Source: JABCYV01 sp963696025 (lineage in GTDB: Bacteria > Acidobacteriota > Terriglobia > Terriglobales > Acidobacteriaceae). Taken from it: DNA of 64,000 nucleotides. The position numbers were made by a program, and so were the translations under genes. The notes below the pieces were generated by a model. That model was not told the origin of the DNA and did not search any database. It saw only the letters and a program-made list of their open reading frames with translations. The stretch spans positions 62,001-126,000 of the forward strand of contig CAVOII010000011.1 of the NCBI GenBank assembly GCA_963696025.1. The letters are read 5' to 3'. Of the stretch, positions 45,136-53,936 are shown piece after piece (position 1 is the stretch's first letter; each line of letters begins with the position of its first letter).

Positions 45136-46452
45136 CTAGGTGAAGCTGCCGGTCACGCCCTGGAATCCATGAGTAGCCTGTTCCAGGACCCATTTGATGA
45201 CCCTTGTGTCGTTGTAACAGAAACCGAGGTTATGATTCAAGGTCGAGAAGCAATGAGTTTGACAAGTTTTTTTCATCTCGTCTAATTGTGAGACGTCGAA
45301 CCTGTGATTTTCGATGACACCCCAATCATGGGTAGCCGAGTACATCGGAAAACACGGGGCTAGACTGCCGTCGACCCGAATGATGATCGAGTTCTGGCCG
45401 GCACGGCAATTCCAGGGTTCCACCTTCCCGCGCAGGAACTCCTTCATGTCTTGCAGGCGCTTCACCGAGTTCACCATCTTGTAGCCCGATTTGTTCTTCT
45501 CGATCAGCCAGTCTACCAGCTCATCCACTTGCGGCCAGTCTTCCGGGTGGATAAATGTGTCGTTGGCATCGTAGTGCTTGAAGTGGCTCTGCTCGATCAT
45601 GGGGGATTCATTGATGTGGTAGTCAGTCGCAATGCCATGTTCACGAGCGATCTCCGTCAACTGCTTTACATCTTCATGGTTATTGCGGCAGATGTTGATA
45701 TTGAAGAACACCGCGTATCCGTACTTGTATTGCTTGCGCACGAGGTAGTCGAAATACTTGCGCACCGGGGTCAAGGCCTTGGCCAGTCCTGGCTTCTCGT
45801 CCACCACGTCGACGGCAAAATTGAAGATAGCCACCCCTGCGTCCGCCAGTCGATCGATTACTTCTGGTCGCAACAAGCGAGCGTTGGTGGGCATGTAGAT
45901 CCAAAAACCCTTTTTGGCCGCGTAATAGCTCGCCTTATGTACCAACTGCGGGCGCAGCAACGGCTCGCCGCCCATGAACGCCAGCACCCGGCAGGTGGTG
46001 GAGTGCAGCCAGTCAATCGAACGCTTCGCGGTCTCTTCCGTCATGCCTTTTACGCTGTTGTCAAAAGCCCAGCAATAATGGCAATCGAGATTGCACTTCC
46101 ACTCCGTAAAGAGATAGGCAATGATGGGATGAAATGGCCCAGGCAAAACTCGGGACTTCATATACGGGAAGAGCCATCCGTTCATCGCCCTCAGCACGAG
46201 GGGTGCAGTCCAGCGCCGCTTGCCGGCGCGTGCCATTGCGAGGTTCTGTTCGTAGTTGTCATCCTGGGCCAGCAGTTTCGGGTGCTGAGGAAAAACCGGT
46301 TCAGGAAATTTGGCATTACCGTAGCCATTGCCCGGTAACAACACGGGCTTCGGAGCTGGCGACTTCGTCAGCAGATCGTGAAGTTGGACATCCAGTCGAA
46401 AAGCAGGAGGGGCCTCTCTACCATCGTGCTGCTGTTCCTGAAGGGCGGGCAT
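45136..46452 (-). CDS. radical SAM/SPASM-like protein
   Basis: 438 aa. The radical-SAM cluster motif is E-W-K-C-N-L-D-C-H-Y-C-W-A near residue 110 (C-x3-C-x2-C), followed by G-G-E-P-L-L-R (SAM binding). The C-terminal part has a Cys set typical of auxiliary clusters: N-C-R-A-G, P-C-F-P-M-Y, T-C-Q-T-H-C-F and F-C-Y. Start ATG 46452 has AAGGGAGAAAG upstream. Being first in the minus-strand run before the dehydratase-like protein and its activase suggests a maturation or peptide/cofactor-modifying role in that system. Substrate unknown. Confidence 0.85.
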   Translation of the reverse strand: MPALQEQQHDGREAPPAFRLDVQLHDLLTKSPAPKPVLLPGNGYGNAKFPEPVFPQHPKLLAQDDNYEQNLAMARAGKRRWTAPLVLRAMNGWLFPYMKSRVLPGPFHPIIAYLFTEWKCNLDCHYCWAFDNSVKGMTEETAKRSIDWLHSTTCRVLAFMGGEPLLRPQLVHKASYYAAKKGFWIYMPTNARLLRPEVIDRLADAGVAIFNFAVDVVDEKPGLAKALTPVRKYFDYLVRKQYKYGYAVFFNINICRNNHEDVKQLTEIAREHGIATDYHINESPMIEQSHFKHYDANDTFIHPEDWPQVDELVDWLIEKNKSGYKMVNSVKRLQDMKEFLRGKVEPWNCRAGQNSIIIRVDGSLAPCFPMYSATHDWGVIENHRFDVSQLDEMKKTCQTHCFSTLNHNLGFCYNDTRVIKWVLEQATHGFQGVTGSFT

Positions 46453-46741
46453 ACTTTCTCCCTTTCTCCGGGCTTAACGTGCGAGTTTTAACTTGGATGA
46501 TTGACTCTTGGTTTGGTTGCACAAAAAATTTCATTGGGGGATTCGGTAGGAACCCATGTGTTTGTATAGAGTTGAGAGTCAAAGAGGGCTTTTCGCTGGA
46601 TTTATCAGGTTTTTTAGGCCAACTCCGGCGCATCGAGTCTTGCCTGACTAAACGCGTCTACCCTTATCTTCCGAATGACATCTAACCGTTATGGCACGCC
46701 TGCGAAATCATCAATAATCAAATTGGAAGGAGAGGATTTCT

Positions 46742-47563
46742 ATGAGAATGCTCTCAACTGGAATTTGCGCAGCGGCCGTGTTATGGGGGATCTCCCTGGC
46801 ACAGCAAGCGACGCCAGCAACGCCTACCAACAGCACAGCACCCCAGGGTCAACAGAGTTCTTCGACGACTAAGAGTACGGCGGCGTCTCAACCAGCCTCG
46901 GTCCCCGCGAGTGGGGCGACGCGGATTGCGCCGGGGAGCGTCATCCCGGTTCAGCTGACCAAAAGCGTTGACGCAAAGAAAGTGAAAACCGGTGATGAAG
47001 TCGATGCTAAGGTCACACAGGACCTGAAGGCTGACAATGGCGAGGTGATTGTGCCTAAGGATACGAAAGTGATCGGGCACGTCACTGAAGCTCAGGCGCG
47101 AACTAAAGATCAGAAGGAATCACAAGTCGGCATCGCCTTCGACCACGCTGTCATGAAGAACGGCGGCGACGTGCCACTACCGATGTCGATTCAGGCCATC
47201 ATAGCGCCCTCGAACTTAAACAACGACAACAACAATAACCGAGGTGGCGATCAACCAGTCTCAGAGCCGAATGTCGGCCGGGGAACGCCGAGCTACGGCG
47301 CCGGACGGTCGAGCGGACCGGGCGCCGGATCGTCGCCACAAACGCCCAGCTACCCCACATCCAGCGACGACCGGCCAAGCAGTGGCCAAAGCGGAACGAA
47401 CGCTCACCAGCCCATCACGGCAAACACCCAAGGCGTAGTCGGAATGCCCGATCTGAAGCTGTCGACGGGAGCTGGTGCCTCGCAGGGGTCAGTGGTGAGC
47501 TCCGAAAAGAGCAACGTGAAGCTGGAAAGCGGCACATTGATGCTTTTGCGGGTAAATCCATAG
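46742..47563 (+). CDS. secreted protein with low-complexity linkers
   Basis: 273 aa. Signal peptide (residues 1-20), then a Thr/Ser/Gln/Ala-rich linker (21-60), a compact beta domain (A-P-G-S-V-I-P-V-Q-L-T-K-S-V-D-A-K-K and T-K-V-I-G-H-V-T-E-A-Q-A-R, about 61-155) and a second Gly/Ser/Pro/Asn-rich tail. The beta domain recalls conjugation TrbI/VirB10-like beta modules seen in acidobacterial secreted proteins. Strong Shine-Dalgarno AAGGAGAGG before ATG 46742. Function unknown; monocistronic with its own terminator. Confidence 0.75.
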   Translation: MRMLSTGICAAAVLWGISLAQQATPATPTNSTAPQGQQSSSTTKSTAASQPASVPASGATRIAPGSVIPVQLTKSVDAKKVKTGDEVDAKVTQDLKADNGEVIVPKDTKVIGHVTEAQARTKDQKESQVGIAFDHAVMKNGGDVPLPMSIQAIIAPSNLNNDNNNNRGGDQPVSEPNVGRGTPSYGAGRSSGPGAGSSPQTPSYPTSSDDRPSSGQSGTNAHQPITANTQGVVGMPDLKLSTGAGASQGSVVSSEKSNVKLESGTLMLLRVNP

Positions 47564-47591
47564 ACTATTCCCGCGAGACTGAGAAAAAAAG

Positions 47592-47617
47592 AAAGCCCAG
47601 CCGCGAGGCTGGGCTTT
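47592..47617. terminator. bidirectional intrinsic terminator
   Basis: Perfect 11-bp stem AAAGCCCAGCC / GGCTGGGCTTT (47592-47602, 47607-47617) with GCGA loop, preceded by an A-run. It lies between two converging genes (ends 47563 and 47629), serving both; the A-run supplies the T-tract for the minus-strand gene and the TTT at the end a short one for the plus-strand gene. Confidence 0.85.
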
Positions 47618-47628
47618 CGGTGCCCGCA

Positions 47629-48042
47629 CTAACGAGATGCGCCCGCCTTCTGACAAGTCTTAGCGATGTGCTTAACCGAGCTTACCTCAATCGCTCGTTG
47701 GGACGAGCCGTTGCTTTGTCCCATCGCGCTGCTGCTGCCGCCGGATGATGTGGCTGCCGTCGTCGCCGTGCCAGAGACCTTGACCTCGTGGCCGACATGC
47801 TCACTAAGTTTCGCGGTGTCGCCCGTCAGTTGATACGATGTTCCGTTTTTGTCGGTCAATGTGTAGTTGCCGTCTGAGCCACTCAAACAGCCCTGAACCA
47901 TCATTTGACCGCTCGTGTTTGCGGACTTTTCTTGACTCGTCGGAGTCGAATTGGTTTGGGTTTGATCATTTTGCTCGCTCTGCGCCGTCGCCCAGGACAT
48001 GCTTAAAAGCAGGACCGAAAGCAGTAGGAATAAATGTCGCAT
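47629..48042 (-). CDS. small secreted protein, DUF5818-like
   Basis: 137 aa with a Sec signal (R-H-L-F-L-L-L-S-V-L-L...A-T-A-Q), a polar Gln/Thr/Ser linker, then a beta domain V-Q-G-C-L-S-G-S-D-G-N-Y-T-L-T-D-K-N-G and G-H-E-V-K-V-S-G-T, which fits DUF5818-like modules common in Acidobacteriota. A second Ser/Gly linker and a C-terminal I-A-K-T-C-Q offer a possible disulfide with the earlier Cys. AGGAGG lies at optimal distance from ATG 48042. Confidence 0.75.
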   Translation of the reverse strand: MRHLFLLLSVLLLSMSWATAQSEQNDQTQTNSTPTSQEKSANTSGQMMVQGCLSGSDGNYTLTDKNGTSYQLTGDTAKLSEHVGHEVKVSGTATTAATSSGGSSSAMGQSNGSSQRAIEVSSVKHIAKTCQKAGASR

Positions 48043-48120
48043 ACGAACCTCCTAGTTCATTTTGATTTAGGGTGTACATACAACCCGAAGTTGAGCGCGC
48101 ACCGATGCACCGATGCAACC

Positions 48121-48372
48121 CTAGCAGGCGGAAAAACCTTGCTCTGGTAAATTCATGGTGGAAAATATTGGCACGCCGGTTTTTTCCAGCCGATACATCA
48201 CTCCTAAAGGACACAGCCTGCAGCCCGGAAACCGCTGTCCCTCGAGGCAGATTGTGTGTTCAATGAGTGCGTGCGGTGTCGAGTGCCAAGTGGCGTAGAC
48301 CCCGGAAGTTGGAACCACGTCACCGGGTTTAAACATGCTGAAAAGTCCCATCGACCAGTTGAATAGTCCCAT
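48121..48372 (-). CDS. small Cys-containing YjzC-like protein
   Basis: 83 aa if started at ATG 48372 (alternatives 48351 and 48336). The conserved-looking part begins F-K-P-G-D-V-V-P-T-S-G-V-Y and goes on through H-S-T-P-H-A-L-I-E-H-T-I and F-P-G-C-R-L-C-P-L-G-V: a short beta domain with a possible zinc or redox Cys pair, as in small YjzC-like proteins. The longer open frame to 48576 overlaps the divergent trehalase and looks non-coding. Function unknown. Confidence 0.6.
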   Translation of the reverse strand: MGLFNWSMGLFSMFKPGDVVPTSGVYATWHSTPHALIEHTICLEGQRFPGCRLCPLGVMYRLEKTGVPIFSTMNLPEQGFSAC

Positions 48373-48560
48373 CGGCCAATTAATCCCCGCGAAAATTGTC
48401 CTTCTTCTCCTCGGGCGCATCAATACAGGGTTTCCCGGATATCGGGGTATCTTTTCCCGGCTAACGCCAGCAGCTCCAAGTAACCGGGCCCGCGATTGAC
48501 CGCATCTGTCGGTGGGTGGGGCGAAGACGACGAGTCTGATAAGAAAGTGGAGAGTGTGCG

Positions 48561-50267
48561 ATGCACAAGAATGCACATAGGGTTTGGGTAGTCGTGCCGG
48601 TGGCCTTATGCATGTGGTCTATGTCCGGCGAGGCACAAGAGATCAAGGATCGGTTGAACGGAGGCCCGAAGTTACAGGGAATTCTTGAGTACATCTCCTC
48701 CAGTTGGGCTGCTCTGACCCGTTCGACTACGACTTGTGAAGGTATCGCAGACCCGAAACTAGTCCAGACTGTGATGCTCTATGTACCTGCCGATTTGCCG
48801 ATTCCCCCCGGAATCGGGGAACTTTCAAGGGATTGCGGCGTCCGCGTGGAACATCTTCCCGTGACCATCCATGGACCAGGACAGGTAAGGGGGAATCGGA
48901 TCATGCCTCCCGGACTGCTTTTCCTGCAGAATCCATACGTTGTTCCCGGGGGAAGATTTAACGAGATGTATGGGTGGGACAGCTATTTCATTATTCGTGG
49001 GTTGCTGCGGGCCGGCAAGATCGACTTGGCTCGGGGCATGGTGGAAAACTTTTTCTTCGAAATCGAGCACTATGGCGCGGTCCTAAACGCCAATCGCACC
49101 TACTACCTTACCCGCTCGCAGCCGCCGTTCCTGAGTTCCATGATCATGGCGGTGTACGAGGCGGACAAGGCGCGCGGCAAAGCGAGCCGCTCATGGTTGG
49201 CCAAGGCATATCACTACGCCGATCAGGATTACAAGATGTGGGTCCGCGAACCGCATTTGGCAGGGACAACCGGTCTGTCGCGCTACTACGACTTTGGCGA
49301 GGGGCCAGTCCCCGAGGGCTTGCATGACGAGGTCGACTACTATCACGACGTGCTGGCATATTTCCTGAAGCAAAACCATCAGAGTCCCTACCTGGCTGAA
49401 TCAAATGCCGCGGATTCGTTGCCGCACCCCGAATATGCGCTACGGCTTTGTGACGACAATGGTTCGCCCACAACTGATTCGAAATGTGACTTGGTGAAGT
49501 ACGTCGCATTGAGTCCCGAATATTACAAGGGCGATCGCAGCATGCGTGAATCGGGGTTTGACATCACCTTCCGTTTTGGACCTTTCGGCGCAGAAACCCA
49601 CCATTACGCGCCGGTATGTCTGAACAGCTTGCTCTATAAGACCGAGAGGGATATGGAGAAGATGAGCACCTGGCTGGGAGACAAACCCGCGGCCATTCTA
49701 TGGCAGCAGCGCGCGCAGAAGAGGCGCAAGATTATCCAGACTCTCCTATGGGACCAGCGGCGTGGAATGTTCTTCGACTATAACTTTCAAAAGAGAAAGC
49801 TTTCTTCGTATGAATACGTGACCACGTTTTATCCGCTGTGGGTCGGAATTGCGACGGTCAAAGAAGCCCGTGCGGCGGTCAACAACCTGCGCCAGTTCGA
49901 ACAAGAGGGTGGCTTGGCGATGGGGACAAAAGAAACCGGCGTGCAATGGGACTATCCCTATGGCTGGGCTCCCATCCAATTGATTGCGGTCGAGGGCCTC
50001 CGACGTTATGGGTACAACGCGGAAGCCGATCGCGTCTCCTATAAATTTCTCTCCATGGTGCTGGCTAACTTCAAGCGGGACACCAACATCCGTGAAAAAT
50101 ACAACGTAGTAACCGACTCTTCAAACATAGAACTGGCGGAAGGCTACCGCGGCAACATCATAGGATTTGGATGGACAAATGCTGTCTTCCTGGAGTTGCT
50201 AAACGGACTATCTCAGCAGTGGGTTGACCGCTTGGGCGACCCCCCGGCGCCCGTTCCCCAGAATTGA
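48561..50267 (+). CDS. treA: secreted trehalase (GH37 family)
   Basis: 568 aa with a signal peptide (about 1-26). Hydrolyses alpha,alpha-trehalose to glucose in the periplasm. Both GH37 signatures are present: P-G-G-R-F-N-E-M-Y-G-W-D-S-Y near residue 135 and Q-W-D-Y-P-Y-G-W-A-P-I-Q near 460, along with the conserved E-S-G-F-D region (R-E-S-G-F-D-I-T) and the late E-K-Y-N-V. GGAGAG before ATG 48561. It stands beside an unrelated nucleotidyltransferase-fold gene and may serve osmoprotectant recycling or trehalose use. Confidence 0.93.
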   Translation: MHKNAHRVWVVVPVALCMWSMSGEAQEIKDRLNGGPKLQGILEYISSSWAALTRSTTTCEGIADPKLVQTVMLYVPADLPIPPGIGELSRDCGVRVEHLPVTIHGPGQVRGNRIMPPGLLFLQNPYVVPGGRFNEMYGWDSYFIIRGLLRAGKIDLARGMVENFFFEIEHYGAVLNANRTYYLTRSQPPFLSSMIMAVYEADKARGKASRSWLAKAYHYADQDYKMWVREPHLAGTTGLSRYYDFGEGPVPEGLHDEVDYYHDVLAYFLKQNHQSPYLAESNAADSLPHPEYALRLCDDNGSPTTDSKCDLVKYVALSPEYYKGDRSMRESGFDITFRFGPFGAETHHYAPVCLNSLLYKTERDMEKMSTWLGDKPAAILWQQRAQKRRKIIQTLLWDQRRGMFFDYNFQKRKLSSYEYVTTFYPLWVGIATVKEARAAVNNLRQFEQEGGLAMGTKETGVQWDYPYGWAPIQLIAVEGLRRYGYNAEADRVSYKFLSMVLANFKRDTNIREKYNVVTDSSNIELAEGYRGNIIGFGWTNAVFLELLNGLSQQWVDRLGDPPAPVPQN

Positions 50268-50355
50268 TTTGGCAGTGGGCGTTTCCTATCCTGTGGCGTT
50301 TCTGCGTCTTGCATCCACTACAACCACAGGTGCTGGGCGGACATCCAAGCACCAC

Positions 50356-51171
50356 ATGCACGAACATCTGCGGCAGAATTCGCCCGTAATTCCCGAAACG
50401 TCATCGGATCCGGTGCGAATTCCCGAGGAACAGCAGAGTCTCTTCCGCGAAATTCTTACTTTATTTGAGACAAAGGGCGTTTCCTACGCCGTGGCCGGAG
50501 CATTTGCGCTTCAAGAACACACTGGCATTTGCCGTGACACAAAAGATCTGGACGTATTTCTGACTCCCGAGAGCGCTGCTTTGGCTCTTAAGTACCTGCG
50601 AGCGGAAAGATTCGAATGCGAAATTTGTGATCCGGTGTGGCTTTACAAAGCTCGTCGGAATGACTTCTACGTTGATCTCATCACCGGCATGAGCAATGCT
50701 GCAATCGTGGTGGAGGACTCCTGGATCTACCGGGCAAGACCCGCGGTGGTTCACGGGGTCCGGACCTGGGTGTTGGGTGCGGAAGAATTGCTGGTTTCCA
50801 AGCTGTTTGTTACCCGCCGTGAGCGCTTCGACGGCGCGGACATTGCTCATGTGGTTTATCGAACACAGGGGAAACTGGACTGGCAGCGGATATTGGCGCT
50901 GGTAGGCGAACACTGGGAAATTCTGTTTTGGGCACTGGTGTTGTTTCGCTATGTTTATCCGGCCCAAACGCATTACGTGCCTAAGAATGTCTGGCAGGAT
51001 CTGTTGACCCGCTTCCAGGATGTTGTCTTACATCCCTCTCCGTCCGCTAAGTTTCGAGGCAGCCTGATCGATGACAAGATGTTCGCCATCGACGTGAAAG
51101 AATGGGGACTCGAAAATCTAGTTCAGGAATATTGCGAGCGGCGGCTGCAACGCATTTGGACGGTTCGTTAG
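50356..51171 (+). CDS. nucleotidyltransferase-fold protein
   Basis: 271 aa from ATG 50356 (the frame runs back to 50224 but overlaps trehalase). G-V-S-Y-A-V-A-G-A-F-A-L-Q-E-H-T-G and T-K-D-L-D-V-F-L-T-P-E match the DUF-type nucleotidyltransferases: a degenerate G-S/G-A motif followed by the D-x-D metal pair. A second Asp is in F-Y-V-D-L-I-T. The C-terminal half is helical. Type IV antitoxin-toxin partners (AbiEii) and aminoglycoside-type transferases share this fold; no antitoxin partner is adjacent. It is followed after 46 bases by a metallophosphoesterase, probably in one unit. Confidence 0.72.
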   Translation: MHEHLRQNSPVIPETSSDPVRIPEEQQSLFREILTLFETKGVSYAVAGAFALQEHTGICRDTKDLDVFLTPESAALALKYLRAERFECEICDPVWLYKARRNDFYVDLITGMSNAAIVVEDSWIYRARPAVVHGVRTWVLGAEELLVSKLFVTRRERFDGADIAHVVYRTQGKLDWQRILALVGEHWEILFWALVLFRYVYPAQTHYVPKNVWQDLLTRFQDVVLHPSPSAKFRGSLIDDKMFAIDVKEWGLENLVQEYCERRLQRIWTVR

Positions 51172-51217
51172 GCTATCCAGCAGATCACACGCGCTTTGGG
51201 CGAATCGAGTTCACGAC

Positions 51218-51925
51218 ATGAGAATCGCAGCCACTGCGGACTTGCATTTTACGGCGGCGCAGCACAGCGCACTGCATGATCAGTTGAATCGTGTGCGGGA
51301 TGTGGCCGACGTTCTGGTGCTGGCGGGGGACCTCACGAATGGAGGTCAGCCTGACGAGATGGAGCCGCTATTGAACGTCGTCGTTCGCTCCCGGGTCCCG
51401 ACCATTGTGGTCCTGGGAAATCATGATTATGAAAGCGGCAAACAGGGTGAGCTGACGCGCATGATGACTGCCGCTGGCATTAAGGTGCTGGATGGGACTG
51501 CCTATGAGCGCGATGGAATAGGATTCGCCGGCACCAAGGGTTTCGTAGGGGGCTTCGGGCGCAGCGTACTGACTGCGTTCGGTGAACCTGAGATCAAGCA
51601 ATTTGTGCAGGCTTCCATTGATGAAGCTTTGAAATTGGAACGCGCCATGGCACAGTTGCGGGCCCAGAAGCGCGTCGTCGTGCTCCACTATTCGCCCGTC
51701 GCCGCCACCGTTCAGGGTGAGCCGCCAGAAATCTTCGCCTTTCTTGGTACATCACGTTTGGCAGAAGTCGTAGATCGGCATGGTGCAGACCTGGTGTTAC
51801 ACGGCCACGCCCATCACGGACAGATGGAAGGTCGAACGACCGCCGGAATCCCCGTGCACAACGTGGCGATCACATTGTTGCAGGCGCAACAACCATCATC
51901 TGCGTATCGCGTGTTTGACATATAA
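51218..51925 (+). CDS. metallophosphoesterase
   Basis: 235 aa, calcineurin-like. Metal motifs in order: A-D-L-H-F-T near residue 7, L-A-G-D-L-T-N-G-G near 35, V-L-G-N-H-D-Y near 68 and V-L-H-G-H-A-H-H-G near 195, giving the standard binuclear site. It probably acts on phosphomonoester or phosphodiester substrates in the cytosol (no signal peptide). Downstream of a nucleotidyltransferase-fold protein, which hints at cyclic or modified nucleotide turnover, but this is a guess. Confidence 0.88.
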   Translation: MRIAATADLHFTAAQHSALHDQLNRVRDVADVLVLAGDLTNGGQPDEMEPLLNVVVRSRVPTIVVLGNHDYESGKQGELTRMMTAAGIKVLDGTAYERDGIGFAGTKGFVGGFGRSVLTAFGEPEIKQFVQASIDEALKLERAMAQLRAQKRVVVLHYSPVAATVQGEPPEIFAFLGTSRLAEVVDRHGADLVLHGHAHHGQMEGRTTAGIPVHNVAITLLQAQQPSSAYRVFDI

Positions 51926-52098
51926 ACGGCTCACCGATGGGCCTAGGCGCACCTCGGCGGTGAAGCACCTGGTGCGTTTTGTGCAAATTTCAAGCGAAAT
52001 GCAGTTCCCTCTACGATTTCTTCGCGCCGCCCTAAAATGTTCGACTCCTATGCGGGACCAGTCATACGCAGTCAAGTTTAACGCCACGACGCATTCTC

Positions 52099-52114
52099 GT
52101 TCCAAAAATGGAAC
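52099..52114. promoter_or_regulatory. GTTCC-N6-GGAAC palindrome (candidate operator)
   Basis: Perfect palindrome GTTCCAAAAATGGAAC, 127 bases before the unknown gene at 52241. The half-site spacing is the same as in three other palindromes nearby (53580, 53858, 58635). The adjacent XRE-S24-like regulator is the natural candidate to bind it. The motif is seen; its role is inferred. The rest of the 315-bp gap 51926-52240 holds no gene. Confidence 0.55.
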
Positions 52115-52240
52115 AGATCTATCAGACCGTCGGAGATTACGGTCGAAGGAATATCATATGACGAGCGATCGGCCGGTCAGGGCGGTCGAAAGTTGCCTAT
52201 CGGAGCGATGTTATCTTTGCGACAACATGAACCGAAGTCT

Positions 52241-52687
52241 ATGAAGACCCACAGAATGACTCTGAAGTCGGCGATGGATGATCTGGTAGGGACTACGCTG
52301 GCGGCGGTTTCGGGAGTTCTCGGGAAGTTGGTATACGTTTCTCGCCTACGAGATGCCGGGGGAGAGCGCTATTCACATTGGGGTCTTAGCAGGGTCCACG
52401 GAGAAGTGGCGGCACAAAAAGCACTTGCGGAAGCGCACCGCTTATTGTTACTGAGAGTACTGCGGACTCCCCTCAGGGAACTGCGGAACGATTTCCTCAT
52501 TTCAAGCGAAGCGTCGCAAATGGACCCGGAAGAGTTTCTGGGGAATCTGCGTAGTCATCTGCCCGTTTTGGTGCCGGCAAACCTTAGTGGCGGATCGGTG
52601 CGGCAACTCAATTCAATGCTGCAGGCTCTTTCGAGTCTGGGTTCGAGTCGGACACAGTCTGTAAGGGACGCCACTCCCCTAACTTGA
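52241..52687 (+). CDS. hypothetical protein next to XRE regulator
   Basis: 148 aa from ATG 52241. Soluble and mostly helical, with an amphipathic N-terminus (M-D-D-L-V-G-T-T-L-A-A-V-S-G-V-L-G-K-L), then H-W-G-L-S-R-V-H-G-E and a central L-L-L-R-V-L-R-T-P-L helix. I do not recognise it. Its last 80 bases overlap, tail to tail, the end of the XRE gene. A perfect GTTCC palindrome lies upstream, so it may belong to that regulator's circuit. Confidence 0.65.
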   Translation: MKTHRMTLKSAMDDLVGTTLAAVSGVLGKLVYVSRLRDAGGERYSHWGLSRVHGEVAAQKALAEAHRLLLLRVLRTPLRELRNDFLISSEASQMDPEEFLGNLRSHLPVLVPANLSGGSVRQLNSMLQALSSLGSSRTQSVRDATPLT

Positions 52688-53426
52688 GTGCGATGCCGAC
52701 TACCTGACCGATCACCTCCGCATCAGTGGGATGCTTCAGGATCCGTACCGGCGTTGGTGACAACGAATGTGGTTGTAGGACGATGTTCTCGCCTTTCATC
52801 GAGCACCAGCAACATGTATAGCCTTGCCGCGTTTCCACGAAATAAATCGGACGCTCGTATTCTGACTGCCACATCCCATGGACAATCTCGTCCCGAGACT
52901 CATCCACTTGCAGAAAAGTACCGGGCGGGAGAATCGGATACATGGTGAAATCTTCACTGCCGATGTAGCCATACGTGTACTTATCATTGCCGAATTCGGC
53001 TAAATAGGATAGGGGGACTAGCCCCCACTGCTCCACCATCCGTCCCAAGTTGGAGGTACGGCGCGGGTCAAACGCAGGATCCAGCCGAGTCGGCATCTGT
53101 ACTGCTGAAACACTTTGCAGAGCCCCACAGCGGTGAGATCTGGGCGGAAGGTTGAGGTTCACGTCCGCCATAACGGTATTGAGCTCAACTCCGTACGACG
53201 CCAACACTTCGCGGAGGTCGCGACGGTAAATCACGGCGATAGAGTAAAGGCGAAAAATGCTGGGGATCATGCCCTTGGTTTCAATGTCGGACAGACGGCT
53301 GGGGCTAATAGCGAATTCATCGTTCCCGTGCCGCTCCGCAATGCGTACGCTGGCGGTTTCGACGTCGCGCATTGTAAGGCCGAGTTGCTCGCGCAACAAA
53401 CGTAGATTCAGCCCTGCTTCGAGCAT
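52608..53426 (-). CDS. XRE-family regulator with S24-like C-terminal domain
   Basis: 272 aa from ATG 53426 (the frame extends to 53504). N-terminal helix-turn-helix L-R-L-L-R-E-Q-L-G-L-T-M-R-D-V-E with S-P-S-R-L-S-D-I-E-T as the recognition part (about 7-65). The C-terminal half (about 150-265) resembles the LexA/CI peptidase-like fold: D-F-T-M-Y-P-I-L-P-P-G-T has Thr where S24 proteases carry the Ser, and no catalytic Lys is evident, so a sensory rather than cleaving domain. Candidate operators lie upstream of itself and of three nearby genes. Confidence 0.82.
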   Translation of the reverse strand: MLEAGLNLRLLREQLGLTMRDVETASVRIAERHGNDEFAISPSRLSDIETKGMIPSIFRLYSIAVIYRRDLREVLASYGVELNTVMADVNLNLPPRSHRCGALQSVSAVQMPTRLDPAFDPRRTSNLGRMVEQWGLVPLSYLAEFGNDKYTYGYIGSEDFTMYPILPPGTFLQVDESRDEIVHGMWQSEYERPIYFVETRQGYTCCWCSMKGENIVLQPHSLSPTPVRILKHPTDAEVIGQVVGIALKLGEWRPLQTVSDSNPDSKEPAALN

Positions 53427-53579
53427 GACAGTTCTCTTGCGAGAGACGGAGCTTATATCAGAGTGATCGCGAATGTGCAAAGGGTCCTCTCTTTCCCGAA
53501 CCACGAAATTGCTCGCGGATATCTGTCTCGTGCAAGGCCCTTGGGTAAGACCGTAAGTCTAATCGAAAACGTCGAATGT

Positions 53580-53599
53580 TTGTTCCATTTTCGGAACAA
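53580..53599. promoter_or_regulatory. TTGTTCC-N6-GGAACAA palindrome upstream of the XRE gene
   Basis: TTGTTCCATTTTCGGAACAA: perfect 7-base arms with a 6-base spacer, 154 bases upstream of the chosen start of the minus-strand regulator. It likely marks autoregulation. The gap from 53427 to 53936 holds no gene, only this site and the one at 53858. Confidence 0.6.
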
Positions 53600-53857
53600 G
53601 ATTCAGAAATGTTCATCCATGCAAGACCGGCAGTATAGAAGAAACGCGGTTCGTGAGGATACTATGCTTGGGAGTTCATCTGAAACATGAGTTTTTTCTC
53701 GCACGCGACTTTCGATCGAATTGTGGGAGGAAGTGTCGTGCTGGGGCTGAATTATTATTGACCTCAGTTGCATAAGCGACCCCTGCTCAACGGGCGCCTA
53801 AGACAACGCTTGCCACTCGGAAGGACAAATCGGACACGGATGGCGCCATGAGGTTGC

Positions 53858-53877
53858 TTGTTGTGTTTTCGGAACAA
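53858..53877. promoter_or_regulatory. TTGTT-type operator upstream of the first YxxP small protein
   Basis: TTGTTGTGTTTTCGGAACAA is identical to the 53580 site at 17 of 20 positions; the left half is degraded (GTTGT for GTTCC) but the right half and 6-base spacing are kept. It lies 60 bases before ATG 53937. Confidence 0.5.
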
Positions 53878-53936
53878 TGACATTACAGTTCAGATTTCCA
53901 GGTCACCGATACCTATATTGTCAGCGGAATGGTCAT

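Noticed and set aside
39344..46452. In-frame UGA selenocysteine in the dehydratase operon, prompted by the nearby tRNA-Sec
   Set aside because: The activase and radical SAM genes end in TAG, and downstream of the TGA of the middle gene the frame has no conserved continuation.
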